DNA of 64,000 nucleotides from Adiantum capillus-veneris. Taxonomy: Eukaryota > Streptophyta > Polypodiopsida > Polypodiales > Pteridaceae. The notes beneath the pieces were generated by a model. It worked only from the letters and a program-made list of their open reading frames with translations. It was not told the DNA's origin and ran no database searches. Positions 21,803 to 33,680 of the stretch are shown one piece after another. The translations under genes were made by a program, and so were the position numbers. The stretch covers positions 3,852,501-3,916,500 of the forward strand of contig CM043954.1 of the NCBI GenBank assembly GCA_014529385.2, in the 5' to 3' direction. Each line of letters begins with the position of its first letter. Within the stretch, counting starts at the first letter, position 1.

Positions 21803-22149
21803 GAGAGAGTGTTGTTAAACCAACCAACAGGCCAATGAATTAATGAATGTTACAATAGGGGCTCAAGGTCCACTTATCTATTAGCTTGAGGACCTTAAGT
21901 ACCCCCCTCAGCAAATTGCCCTACCAAAAATCATGTCAAATAAGTAAAATAAAAACCTAAAACAATTAATTAACTAAGAACACATTGGGCTATTCACTAG
22001 TATATTCCTAATGGCTTTAAAAAAAAACACTACTTATGTAGTGCTAGGACACTAAAAAGGGCTTATGTAGTGAAAGGACACTAAGAAAATGCTAAAGGAA
22101 AAAGTAAGAAAAAGAAAAACATAAATGTATCATTGTGCACTCGACCATC
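21593..22149. other. intergenic
   Basis: AT-rich flank of element H with a (GA)n tract at about 21770-21798. No gene recognised. Confidence 0.5.
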
Positions 22150-22809
22150 TATATCTATATCTATACTATATATAATGGAGCTTAAAATTTTCAAGGAAGG
22201 AGAGACCCTCCATGTGTCACATTCTGCTTCACTTCAAAGAGAACCTTAAAAATATTTAATATAAAATGCAAAAATGAAGCATGACTACTAAGATAGAAAA
22301 TAAAACGACTTTTGAATCCTGACAATGTAAAGACAAAAATTTAGTACTCTTATTTATAGTATTTATAGTCTGTGAGAAGGCCATGGAGTTTCACTCCAAC
22401 CCTCAAATTTCAAGGCTAACCACTAAGTACTTTTGTTTTTAAAAACAATTTGAAGGGTGCCTTTACTTTGCATTTTTTAAGGCCATAAAGAGCTTCCCTA
22501 AGTTTCCCTTCATGTGTCGCCACCAAATGAACCTCCCTTTGTAGGTTTGAACGGACTTTCCATGTTGTAAATGATCTACGACCATTATATTTATACTATA
22601 TACAATGGAGTTCAACATTTTTTAGAAAGGACAAAGCCTCCACGTGGTGAGTTTTTCGTGCATTGTATGGACTGCACCTCAGCCAACTTTTGAACCTTCG
22701 TCGTTGTGGTGTCATCCTGTCTCCTTTTTTTAACTCCACTTTTGAGCCTTTGTCATTGTGGTGTCATCCTACCTCCTTTTGTAGGGTTGGGTCAGGCGCG
22801 TTGTGCCTT

Positions 22810-22861
<52 letters not shown>

Positions 22862-23370
22862 GTACGATTGCATGTACGCACAACCTGTGTGTGTACGTGA
22901 GAGATAGAGGGAGAGGGAGAGAGATAATAGCATCTTTGAGATCGCTCACAAGCATGCTCCTTCATCCAACCAAATCATGGTCATCAGTAGCGTTTCTTTC
23001 TTCCTCGGTGGCCTCACCGTCACCGGCATTGTCATCACCCTTGTGCTCCTCACACCGGTCTTCATTTCTTTAGCCTCATCCATGTGCCCGTGTGTATTGT
23101 GCTATTTTTGTGTGCGGCCGGCGTGCTCTTTGTCGAAGGTACTATGGGTGTTGCTATCATGTCTGTGCTCTTATGGGTTTGCAATAATTTCAAGGGATGA
23201 CACCCAAACCAGGGCTCGGATCAAGTAGAGCAATTGCGACATCATGATTATGAGGGCGTTGATCAAGTTTGACCAGAATCCCAAAACATGCATGGGTGTA
23301 CAACCCCAGAGCAAGGCCATCCCAGGTGTCGTTGCTCTATGATATAGAAGATAAGTGTGACGTACTAGCT

Positions 23371-23408
<38 letters not shown>
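22150..23408 (+). repeat. duplicated oleosin-bearing unit, copy 1
   Basis: A unit of about 1.25 kb. It starts at TATACTATATATAATGGAGC, contains a diverged second version of that start (TATACTATATACAATGGAG, near 22590), then a (TG)n(AG)n microsatellite (about 22809-22860), the oleosin pseudogene, and ends in (GA)n (23376-23408). Copy 2 follows directly through the GA tract; copy 3 is at 27640. Confidence 0.85.
22929..23270 (+). pseudogene. oleosin pseudogene, copy 1
   Basis: Read in one frame to 23067, then in the next, this gives the central hairpin of plant oleosins, which cover seed and spore oil bodies. First arm: FFLGGLTVTGIVITLVLLTP. After one missing base: FSLIHVPVCIVLFL, then AGVLFVEGTMGVAIMSVLLW and VCNNFKG. 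With the lost base restored the spacing fits the oleosin proline knot PX5SPX3P, with the middle Pro changed to Leu. A TGA (23198-23200) follows FKG; beyond it the frame continues HPNQGSDQVEQLRHH, like the start of the oleosin C-terminal helix (usually HPPGADQ). The hydrophilic start before 22960 is poor. Frameshift plus stop make it dead. The family call rests on the knot and both hydrophobic arms. Confidence 0.8.
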
Positions 23409-23413
<5 letters not shown>

Positions 23414-24040
23414 CAAGGAAGGAGAGACCCTCCATGTGTCACATTCTGCTTCACTTCAAAGAGAACCTTAAAAAATATTTAATATAAAATGCAAAAATGA
23501 AGGATGAGTACTAAAATGATAGAAAATGAAAAGAGTTTTGAATCGTGACAATGTAAAGTCAAAAATTTAGTACTCTTATTCATAGTATTTATAGTCAGTG
23601 AGAAGGCCATGGAGTGAAAGGCCATGGAGTTTCACTGGCGCCCTCAAATTTCAAGGTTGACCATTGAGTACTTTTGTTTTTAAAAACAATTTGAAGGGTG
23701 CCTTTACTTTGCATTTTTTAAGGCCATAAAGAGCTTCCCTAAGTTTCCTCGCCACCAAATGAACTTCCCTTTGTAGGTTTGAACGGACTTTCCACGTCGT
23801 AAATGATCTACGACCATTATATTTATACTATATACAATGGAGGTTAACATTTTTTAGAAAGGACAAAGCTTCCATGTGGTGAGTTTTTCGTGCATTGCAC
23901 CGATTGCACCTCTGCCAACTTTTGAACCTTCGTCGTTGTGGTGTCATCCTGTCTCCTTTTTTAACTCCACTTTTGAGCCTTTGTCATTGTGGTGTCATCC
24001 TGCCTCCTTTTGTAGGGCTGGGTCAAGCGCGTTGTGCCTT

Positions 24041-24092
<52 letters not shown>

Positions 24093-24593
24093 GTACGATT
24101 GCATGTATGCACAACCTGTATGTGTACGTGAGAGATAGAGGGAGAGGGACAAAGATACTAGCATCTTTGAGATCTCTCACCAGCATGCTCCTGCATCCAA
24201 CCAAATCATAATCATTTGTGGCGTTTCTCTCTTCCTTGATGGCCTCACCCTCACCCTCACCGGCATTGTCATCACCCTTGTGCTCCTCACACCCGTCTTC
24301 ATTTCTTTAGCCTCATCCATGTGCCCGTGTGTATTGTGCTATTTTTGTGCGTGGCCGTCGTGCTCTTTGTTGAAGGTACTATGGGTGTTGCTATCATGTC
24401 TGTTTGCAATAATTTCAAGGGATGACACCCAAACCAGGGCTTGGATCGAGTAGAGCAATTGAGAAATCATCATTATGAGGGCGTTAATCAAGTTTGACAG
24501 AATCCCGAAACATGCATGGGTGTATAACCTAGAGCAAGGCCATCCAAAGTGTCGTTGCTCTATAATTTAGAAGATAAGTGTGACGTACTAGCT

Positions 24594-24631
<38 letters not shown>
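23409..24631 (+). repeat. duplicated oleosin-bearing unit, copy 2 (tandem)
   Basis: Repeats copy 1 nearly base for base from ATTTTCAAGGAAGGAGAGAC onward, lacking only the first bases. The joint is the (GA)n at 23376-23410 and the unit again ends in (GA)n (24599-24631), suggesting tandem duplication by misalignment at the microsatellite. It includes a (TG)n(AG)n tract at about 24042-24091. Confidence 0.85.
24163..24500 (+). pseudogene. oleosin pseudogene, copy 2
   Basis: Same reading as copy 1: TGIVITLVLLTPVFI, the identical frameshift in CATTTCTTTAGCC, then FSLIHVPVCIVLFL and EGTMGVAIMSV. It also has a 12-base in-frame deletion removing VLLW from the second arm, a six-base expansion (CTCACC) near the start, and the same TGA (24422-24424) after FKG. 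Sharing both lesions with the other copies shows the gene was dead before it was duplicated. Confidence 0.75.
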
Positions 24632-24633
<2 letters not shown>

Positions 24634-24819
24634 ATAGTTGCATTTCATATTTGTGGTAGGGTGAGATGAGTTACACTATTAATGTGGGTGAGGCCTTAGA
24701 TAAATCATAGAAATGACTGCTTCTCACTAGGGACTTCCACGGTTGCAAATTTAAAATTTAGCAGTAAATCTCAAAATTTGTAGGTAGAATTGCACTAAAC
24801 CTAGGTTTTTTATAGCACT

Positions 24820-24855
<36 letters not shown>

Positions 24856-25698
24856 AAAGTCTCCTGTCAAGATCTTGCTCTTATACGCAATAGATAGAAA
24901 GGTTCAAGGCCGTGTTCGAAAACAACCGACAGTTTGTGGTGGCCAACCATAGCCGACAAAGGATGACTCACATTGGGACATCATGACAATTTGCAAATGC
25001 ATATGCCTTGCTAGGTGAGCACACATTTGTTCGCCTCCATTGTAAACCACGTTCTCGCATTAGCCACGTTCTTACATATGAGAAATTTTAAAGGTGACTT
25101 GAAGTTTTTTACACTAAATTTCTCTAGGCTTTGTTGGTTTACTTGCCTTCAAATTTAGAATTAAGAGATAAACCTAAAAAAATTTCGGTTGGGATTACAC
25201 TAAATCTTTTTCTTTGTTAACCATGCTCATAAACATAAGAAATTCTAAAGGTAATTTGAAGGTTTTTATCTTAAATTTTGTAGGCTTTGTAGATTTTCTT
25301 GCCTTCAGATTTAAAAGAGTTAAGACCTAAAAAATTGTATTTGGGATTATACTTAACTTGGATTTTTTCAAGGACACACAATAATATTTACCGCAAACTT
25401 GGAAACCATGCATATAGGGTTATACTAAATCGCTTTTATTGTTAACCATGCACTTAAATATGAGAAAGTTTTTACACTAAATTTATTTTGGCTTTTTAGT
25501 TTATTATGCCTTCAAATTTAGAATTTAAAGGTAAACTTAAAAAATTGTAGTTGAAATTACATTAACCCTCGGTTTTTTTCGAGCACTGATCGATACACAA
25601 TCTTCTATACCACAAACTTTGAAAAGTTGTAAATGAGAAGTGTTAGAGGTGAATTGCTTACATTCGAAGGTTTTTGCGTGCGTGCGCGCACGCACACA

Positions 25699-25740
<42 letters not shown>
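24632..25740 (+). repeat. duplicated AT-rich unit, copy 1
   Basis: Matches 29391-30808 in direct orientation (for example GGGTGAGGCCTTAGATAA and TGTGGTGGCCAACCATAGCC). Within 25054-25600 a degenerate unit of roughly 150-200 bases recurs about three times, each with 'AACCATGC...', 'TTTTTACACTAAATTT' and 'GCCTTCAAATTTAGAA' phrases. It includes GA tracts at 24823-24851 and 25703-25741. Non-coding. Confidence 0.75.
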
Positions 25741-25743
<3 letters not shown>

Positions 25744-25788
25744 AGTCTTAATTAATGACCTGATGAAATTGAGAGAGAGAAAGAGGCG

Positions 25789-25819
<31 letters not shown>
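25681..25819 (+). repeat. CA/GA microsatellite and 30-base G run
   Basis: CGCACACACA then (GA)n to 25741, followed after a short spacer by an uninterrupted run of about 30 G (25790-25819). A G run of this length can form quadruplex DNA and is prone to sequencing error. Confidence 0.9.
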
Positions 25820-25820
<1 letters not shown>

Positions 25821-25920
25821 AGACAAAGAAAGACGGAAGGAGGGAGGAAGAAAAAAATAATTTTTATTGTCATAAGAACAATCCGATTACATATCAAAGA
25901 TCTAATTGACGAGTCTTGAT

Positions 25921-26150
25921 CTCAAGATCGGATCACAAATTTGCAGTAGTCATCTGCTGATGGGGTGTCCATGGTAGATTCTTCATTGACTTGGTCTTCT
26001 TACATATGTCCACAATGAGCTGCGGAGTGTTAAAGTTAAAATACCTCAAAGCTCCCCCATCTCGGAAAAATAAAAAAACTTTCAAATAAACTTCGGTGCA
26101 TAAGTGAAGGGTGAGATTTGGAAATGAAAAAACCCGTGAAAGTGGAAAGT
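25921..26150 (+). repeat. inverted repeat X, left copy
   Basis: The reverse complement of this block recurs at about 33680-33915 (shared phrases include GACTTGGTCTTCTTACATATG and AAGTGAAGGGTGAGATT). Together with inverted repeat Y it forms nested inverted repeats around the oleosin block. Confidence 0.75.
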
Positions 26151-26441
26151 CAAATTTTGACTTTTTGTGTCCGTATAAAAGAGACTAGTGTGTGACCCGC
26201 GCATTGATGTGGCCAAGAAAAGCATGGCCATTGTGTCACACACATACACATATTTGTGTGTATGTGCACACGCGCACATGCAAGCATGCACAAGTGAGGA
26301 GGGTGGACTGTAGTCTCTTTAATCACTCTAGGAATCTGTAAATTTTCTCTATCACACAGATCTTAAGATAACGACTTGCTAAATAGATGTTTGATATCTA
26401 TTTGGATTTTTCTTTCCACAATAAAAAACTCTTCTTTTTAA

Positions 26442-26443
26442 CC

Positions 26444-26496
<53 letters not shown>

Positions 26497-26748
26497 GAGT
26501 TCAAGAGTTCTCGAGATCTCTCTCAGTGAACAAGAATAGGAACCTACAATAACCTTTGAGTGTGGTAGATTGGTTATCAGAGTTCCCTCTTATATACCAG
26601 GTCTTAAGTTCATGACTTCTCAGATAGAGCTTTGATGTCTCTTGATGTGTTACTATGACATTACCCCCCCCCCCCCCCCTCTGTGTGTGTGTGTGTCTCT
26701 AACTTCAAGTGTTGGCTAAGTGGATCTTTAAACTATGTTGGAATTCTT

Positions 26749-26793
<45 letters not shown>

Positions 26794-27144
26794 GGTCACT
26801 TTGGCCCAACATGCACACCGCTCGGTCAGACTACTGACCATGGAGGAGATTGATGAGATCTGCCAACGACCAATGATGGATCTCCTGCCATTCAACTCTT
26901 TTGAGGAATGTTCACCCTTCTCATCTTGTACCACACACATACCCACATCGTGTCATATTAGCCCTCATTCAGTACTCCCACCCCTCCCCTGCTCGCATCA
27001 TACAGACTTTCCTTTTTAGTACCTTTTCTTTTCTTTTTATTTTCGATACTCAAACTTTGTATCAAATTCACCGCCTTGTAACTTTTTGGTCTCATAGGTC
27101 ATTTTGGCCTTCTGAAGACGTTAATTTAACATTTCATTTCTCTT

Positions 27145-27177
<33 letters not shown>

Positions 27178-27260
27178 CTGACATTCAACCCCCCGATTAC
27201 TCTCTCTCTCTCTCTCTCTCTCTAAGGGAAAATGCAAGCTCATAGAGAGTTGCAATTATC

Positions 27261-27293
<33 letters not shown>

Positions 27294-27346
27294 ATATAAG
27301 CTAGGAAAGTGGACTATAGTCCCTATAATCACTCCATGAAGATGAA

Positions 27347-27392
<46 letters not shown>
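26442..27392. repeat. cluster of dinucleotide microsatellites
   Basis: (TC)n(AC)n near 26442-26490, a run of 16 C (26664-26679) with (TG)n, (TC)n 26752-26791, (TC)n(AC)n about 27141-27174, (TC)n about 27200-27223, (GT)n about 27262-27290 and (TC)n 27352-27392. The open frames here encode only Ser-Leu or Arg-Glu repeats and are not genes. Confidence 0.85.
26491..26655 (+). repeat. inverted repeat Y, left copy
   Basis: Reverse complement of 30826-30986 with roughly 10 differences by eye in 165 bases. The AC tract beside it matches the GT tract beside the other copy, so the repeat includes the microsatellite. In the other orientation it carries GGTATATAAGAGGG, a TATA-like sequence. Confidence 0.8.
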
Positions 27393-27393
<1 letters not shown>

Positions 27394-27394
27394 G

Positions 27395-27639
27395 CTTGGA
27401 TAGAATGCCATCTTGAGCACCAGTTTTTTTATAAAAAATTGAATTGTAGACTACACTATGTCTAAGAATCCCCACTCGTGAATTGTGAACACATTACATG
27501 CAAAATTCCCAACTTTTGGAACATATCATGTCCAACAACAATGCATTGTGTGCGCATCCATAGTGTTTTGTATGCGTCACATTTGTTCCTTGCTAGATGC
27601 ATGTGCCTTAAATTTTGACTCATAGGTTCAAACACCAAT
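27395..27639 (+). repeat. direct repeat Z, copy 1
   Basis: Repeats at 33925-34175 in the same orientation (for example TCCAACAACAATGCATTGTG). Non-coding. Confidence 0.8.
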
Positions 27640-28137
27640 AATCTATATCTATACTATATATAATGGAACTTAAATATTTAAAGGAGGGAGAGACCCTCTA
27701 TGTGTCACATTCAGCTTCGCTTCAAAGAGAACCTTAAAAAATATTGAATATAAAATTCAAAAATGAAGGATGAGTACTAAGATGATAGAAAATGAAAAGA
27801 CCTTCGAATATGACAATGTAAAGTAAAAAAATTAGTATTTTTTGCTTTCTAAAAGAAACCTTAGTGTTGAGTTGGGTTAGGCATATTTTCATTGTGTTTT
27901 GAGCGCGCCATGACCGAGACTTACCTTTAATGTTATTTCTATTTAAAAATATTAAATGAATCTTTCTATTTCACCTTTCATTTCACATGGCTTGACTTCA
28001 CTTGCATTCTATTCTTTTAGAATGCTAAAGTGAAGCTTCACCTTATATAATTCTAGTAAATTCTATACATATACATACATATATTTATTTATTTTACACA
28101 TACACACACATATATCTATATATACACAGACACACAG

Positions 28138-28172
<35 letters not shown>

Positions 28173-28792
28173 CACTAAATGAGCAAACCATGATAAAGGG
28201 AAGAAAAAATGGTGAAATATCTGAGAACTTAGTTCAAAAATCTTGCAAATTAAAAAATTTGACTATTATTTCCGGTTTGCTTCTTTGCAAGGAGGAAACT
28301 CAGTCCCTTAATAAAAGAGATATTCGTGAACAATACTTTACCTTATATAATTCTAGTTAAACTCAACCTAATGATTTTATCATTTTCTTATTGTTTTAGA
28401 AAGCCACCGTGACCCTTTCACTTGTTAGTCTATGAGAAGGCATCCCTCAAATTTCAAGGCTGACCAATGAGTACTTTTGTTTTTGAAAACAATCTGAAGG
28501 GTGCCTTTACTTTGCATTTTTTAAGGCCATAAAGAGCTTGCCTAAGTTTCCCTCCATGTGTCGCCGTCAAGTGAACCTCCCTTTGTAGGTTTAAACGGAC
28601 CTTCCATGTCTTAAATGATCTACGACCATTATACTTATACTATATACAATGGAGCTTAACATTTTTTAGAAAGTACTTAGCCTCCATGTGGTGAATTTTT
28701 TGTGCATTGCACGGACTACACCTCTGCCAACTTTTGAGCCTTCGTCGTTGTGGTGTCATCCTGCCTCCTTTTGTAGGGCTGGGTCAAGCGCG

Positions 28793-28861
<69 letters not shown>

Positions 28862-29390
28862 GTACCATTGCATGTACGCACAACCTGTGTGTGTACATGA
28901 GAGATAGAGGGGGAGAGATAATAGCATCTTTGAGATCGCTCACAAGCATGCTCCTGCATCCAACCAAATCATGGTCATCACCAATGGCGTTTCTCTCTTC
29001 CTTGGTGGCCTCACCGTCACCGGCATTGTCATCACCCTTGTGCTTCTCACACACGTCTTCATTTCTTTAGCCTCATCCCTGTGTCCGTGTGCATTGTGCT
29101 ATTTTTGTGCTTGGCCGGCGTGCTCTTTGTCGGAGGTACTATGGGTGTTGCTATCATGTTTGTGCTCTTATGGGTTTGCAATAATTTCAAGGGATGACAC
29201 CCAAACTAGGGCTTGGATCAAGTAGAGCAATTGCGACATCATGATTATGAGGGCGTTGATCAAGTTTGACAGAATCCCGAGACATGCATGGGTGTACAGC
29301 CCCAGAGCAAGGCCATCCTAGGTGCAATTGCTCTATAATATAGAAAATAAGTGTGACTTACTAGCTTTTGTGTGTGAGAGAGAGAGAGTT
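27640..29390 (+). repeat. duplicated oleosin-bearing unit, copy 3
   Basis: Same unit as 22150-23408, again starting with TATACTATATATAATGGA. About 580 bases are inserted relative to copy 1 (about 27841-28420), including a (CA)n tract near 28140. A (GT)n(GA)n tract lies at about 28795-28860. It is continued by the AT-rich unit, so the whole 22.1-25.7 kb block is represented a second time. Confidence 0.85.
28921..29265 (+). pseudogene. oleosin pseudogene, copy 3
   Basis: Same frame pattern as copies 1 and 2: FLGGLTVTGIVITLVLLT, the shared one-base loss, then FSLIPVSVCIVLFL, AGVLFVGGTMGVAIM and VLLWVCNNFKG, then TGA (29195-29197). VGGTMGVAIM is closer to canonical oleosin than the VEGTMG of copy 1, but the first and last Pro of the knot are lost here (THVFI, PVSV). 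Each copy thus carries private changes on top of the shared lesions. Confidence 0.78.
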
Positions 29391-29855
29391 ATAGTTGCAT
29401 ATCATTTTTGTGGTAGGGTGAGATGAGTTGCACTATTAATGTGGGTGAGGCCTTAGATAAAGCATAGAAATGACTGCTTCCCACGGGACTTCCACGTTTG
29501 CAAGTTGAGAAGGTAAGGCTTGCCCAACAAAGAGCGTTCATCAGCATAGAGAGAGAGAGAGGGGGGGGTGTGACACATTGACATTGCTCTCGCATCTATT
29601 TGAATTCTAGTAGTGAATAAAAGAGAGAGAGAGAGAGAGAGAAACACACACACACACACAGAGAGCGATTGGGAGTCAATGCATGAAAAAACTTACTTGA
29701 AAAACCTACTGAAGAGCTTTTGGAGGTAAATTGACTCTTTTGAATGGTTTTTACACTAAATTTTGTAGTTTTTGTCACCTTCAAATTTAACATTTAGCAG
29801 TAAATCTCAAAATTTGTAGGTAGAATTGCACTAAACCTAGGTTTTTTATAGCATT

Positions 29856-29916
<61 letters not shown>

Positions 29917-30720
29917 AAGCAAAAATCTCCCTTCAAGATCTTGCTCCCATACGCACTAGATAGAAAGGTTGAAGGTCGTGTTCGAAGACAACTGACGGTT
30001 TGTGGTGGCCAACCATAGCCGACAAAAGACAACTCACATTGGGACATCATGACAATTTGCAAATGCATATGCCTTGCAAAGTGAGCACACATTCGTTCGC
30101 CTCCACTATAAACGACGTTCTTGCCTTAGCCACGTTCCTACATATGAGTAATTTTAAAGGTGACTTGAAGTTTTTTACACTAAATTTCTCTAGGATTTGT
30201 AGTTTACTTGCCTTCAAATTTAGAATTAAGAGATAAACCTAAAAAAATTCAATTGGGATTACACTAAATCTCTTTCTTTGTTAACCATGCTCATAGACAT
30301 AATAAATTCTAAAGGTAATTTGAAGGTTTTTAAATTTTGTAGGCTTCGTAGATTCTCTTGCCTTCATATTTAAATTTTATAGTTAAAACTTGGATTTTTT
30401 CAAGGACACACGATACTATTTACCGCAAACTTGGAAACCATGCATATAGTATACTGAATCACTTTTATTGTTAACCATGCTCTTAAACAATGAGAAATTT
30501 AGAGGTAATTTGAACATTTTTACAAATTTATTTTGGCTTTTTAAAAATTTTTGCCTTCAAATTTAGAAGTTAAAGGTAAACTTTAAAAATTATAGTTGAA
30601 ATTACACTAAACCTTGGTTTTTTACGAGCACTGACCGATACACAATTTGCTATACCACAAACTTTGAAAACTTGCAAATGAGAAGTGTTAGAGGTGAATT
30701 GTCTACATTCAAAGGTTTTT

Positions 30721-30808
<88 letters not shown>
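29391..30808 (+). repeat. duplicated AT-rich unit, copy 2
   Basis: Matches 24632-25740 in direct orientation, with GA tracts at about 29622-29641 and 29859-29911 and a (CA)n(GA)n tract at 30721-30808 that corresponds to the 25681-25741 tract. Non-coding. Confidence 0.75.
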
Positions 30809-30811
<3 letters not shown>

Positions 30812-30825
30812 TTTAATTTCATAGG

Positions 30826-30986
30826 AACACATCAAGAGACATCAAAGCTCTATCTGAGAAGTCATGAAATTAAGACCTGGTATATAAGAGGGAACTCTGA
30901 TAACCAATCTACCACATTCAAAGGTTATTGTAGGTTCCTCTTCTTATTCACTGAGAGAGATCTCAACAACTCTTGAACTCAAAACT
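30826..30986 (-). repeat. inverted repeat Y, right copy
   Basis: Reverse complement of 26491-26655, followed by (GT)n at 30988-31014. Confidence 0.8.
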
Positions 30987-31014
30987 TTGTGTGTGTGTGT
31001 GTGTGTGTGTGTGT

Positions 31015-33541
31015 ATAGCTGTTAAATCTTAGATAATAAGATATAATTGAACTTTTACATTCAAAAGACAGCTGGCAATGGAACAAAGAATAGATAAGTA
31101 CAAAAACAATTCAATATTAGAATCATTTAAGTACAATTTTTGTAGGAAAGAGATCCTCTTTCAGTATGCAGATAGTAAAAGAACTTCCCAAATCATAAGT
31201 GAGTGTTCCATCCAGTGTAGGACAGCTTGCCAGTCAAAAAAACCTTCCAAGATAAGATAGAGTCCTTACCTGCATCCATCCAAATAAGATTACAATTCAG
31301 TTGGCCTTGGATGTGTTTTACAGGTATCAATGGACTATACCAATTGTTATCCATGTCCATCTTACAAACTTTTTTAAAACTTTATAAGCTAAGTCCATAG
31401 TTAGGAGATATATATTTTTAAATTTCCTAAAAGAATTCCAAAGTTTTTAGTCAAAGAGTATCATTTTGATTAGAAGGCCATCACTCCTTCTAATCCAAGT
31501 GGCAGAATCTCCCTATCCATATATTTTCATTAGTTTTATCAGTTTATGAAAGCTCCACCAAATGTAGTTTATAAAGAAGTTGTATTTATAGTCTGTGTAT
31601 AAAATATCAAGCTAGTTTTTTTAGGTTAGAAACTCATCATAGTGAATGGAATTCAAATCATCCTTTAACTTGTACATCATTTACCATATACTTCTCTTAA
31701 GCATTCCAAGTAACAAGAAGTGTTGCTAAAAAACCCAGGCCTTACTCCGAACCATGAACAAAAGATATACCATGTTTAAAGCACCAAAATAGGATATCGA
31801 CCAAAATTTAGGAAACTTTACAAAAGACATAACCGAATGCATTTCTGGTAGCATTCCTTTCCAAAGTGATGTCAAAGTAGTACATCCCCTTTCTTGTTCA
31901 AAAAACCAGTCTCAAAATGCCAACAGTAATTACCCATAATACCAAAAAAAGCACCAACTACTAGTGGGCAGGCTAAAACGTAACGTATAGTAAGGTTCGC
32001 TCAGAAACAGCCTTATCATACAGCCTGGCTTAATGCAAAACACACAATTGGTGTACAGAGGGTAGAATACCAAACCCCCTTTTTTTACCATATTATTCCA
32101 ACTACGATTCAATTAGTAAAAAAAAGTAACAGCCCATGTAATCAAGGCAACACTTGTTAGCCGGCCAGCCTGCAAATAGATTAGTATGTATACCAAAACA
32201 ACCTGTCTGTACCAGTTATTAGAAAAAGGCCCTAGCCAAACAAGCGGTGCAGCCATCGATAAGGTAGGGAACCAAAAAGTTTTCAAGAGCAATCAGTAGA
32301 CAGTAAAGCTGTTTCAAGCAGAGGACCACATAAATCTCATGTATTAGCAACTAAAAAACATTTAACAGTAATAGTGCCCGCGACATTTACCATAGCCATC
32401 ATGTCATGGCATGATAAACCATATGTGCTTTTCATCAAAGAGTAACATAACCCAGTATTAGAGCAAGAGCCTCATGCTTTTTCTCAAATGCGCCATTACG
32501 GCGATTTAGTATAAGCCAGTTACCGTCATCGTGACAATAAACAATTCGGCAGAACCAGCAGTAAGCTGTTGTGTGGAGGGTAGAGCACCACATACCCCCT
32601 CTATTTCCAAAAAAAAATACAGTCCCGACACAGAGTAATAGTTAGTTGATCAGGGCACCAAACCCCACCATCCTGCACAACAGACATTAGTAAGCAAGAC
32701 AAGGAAATAACCCAAATTGTATTGGTTATCAGGGCAAAAAACGACATCTTTAAACCAACCATATGCAATGACCACCAGCCATAGGGTGGGGAAAAATCAT
32801 AAGCAGTAATTTCAATGCAATATTTGGTAATCAAACAACACTGAAAAAGCCCTATGCTAGTTTTTACAAAAATAAGGAGGAGATCAACAACAAATAGCAG
32901 TGACCGACCTGAGTAACTTGAGTAGAGAGCTCCATACTTTGCAACAAAAACACAGTAGCAAGTTTCAAGCAATCACGCAGAGCACAACCAAAACTAAGTG
33001 AGGGGTAGAGATGCACCCTCACCTTTAAATAGAGCAGGGAGGGAGGTTGCCATAACTCCAAATCGCGCAGATATCCAAGCGTTTAGGGGGATCTCCAACA
33101 GAGCAAATGAAGCCGCCTGCGCGGTGCCATGAGGAGGTAGCCAGAGTATTCATGGCGGGGTTTCACCCAATGAAAAAAACTACTCAAGCGTTGCGACGGG
33201 CTAGGCCCGGTAGTGTTACCCGTAGGAGGTGGTAAACAAGACCTAGGAGGTAAGTGAGCTCGGGCACTCCATCAAGTGAGGTGGAGTGTGTAGTCCTTTC
33301 TAGCCACAACCTTATCACGCTTTTAAAGAAAAAAAAAGGGTTTTTTTTTTAAATTCTTATAGAGGAGGTAAAAAATATTTTGAAGCTCTCTTTTCATAAG
33401 ATAAAAAATTTCAAGAACCAGTAAAGCAGCCCAGTGTGTGTGTGTAAAAAAATACCAATCCCAACAAGTCCCGATCCAAGGGTTAAGTTTAAGTGAGGTC
33501 CCCCCTTTTTTCTAAAAAACAAAGAGTACTAAAGTAGAACA

Positions 33542-33542
<1 letters not shown>
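31015..33542. other. no recognisable gene
   Basis: About 2.5 kb of unique-looking, AT-rich sequence. The longest open frame (minus strand, 32972-32601, 123 codons) has no family signature and skewed composition. The stretch 33060-33300 is more GC-rich with short G tracts. I see no LTR, tRNA box or domain. Confidence 0.45.
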
Positions 33543-33596
<54 letters not shown>

Positions 33597-33597
33597 A

Positions 33598-33677
<80 letters not shown>
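33543..33677 (+). repeat. compound (GT)n(GA)n microsatellite, 135 bases
   Basis: Uninterrupted GT repeats to about 33594, a short mixed part, then (GA)n to 33677. It lies at the inner edge of inverted repeat X' and is the longest microsatellite in the window. Confidence 0.95.

Positions 33678-33679
<2 letters not shown>

Positions 33680-33680
<1 letters not shown>

Noticed and set aside
22977-29225. The 83- and 84-codon hydrophobic frames as intact small membrane proteins
   Set aside because: The oleosin match switches frame in their middle; the second half of each frame has no oleosin similarity, so they are pseudogene readings.
32601-32972. 123-codon minus-strand frame as a membrane protein gene
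   Set aside because: No family motif, no neighbouring gene features, and composition like the surrounding non-coding DNA.
33060-33340. GC-richer stretch as a SINE or tRNA-derived element
   Set aside because: No recognisable internal A and B box pair and no flanking duplication could be seen.
22809-33677. Many open frames made of Arg-Glu, Ser-Leu, Thr-His or Val-Cys repeats
   Set aside because: They are translations of (GA)n, (CT)n, (CA)n and (GT)n microsatellites and occur in several frames at once.
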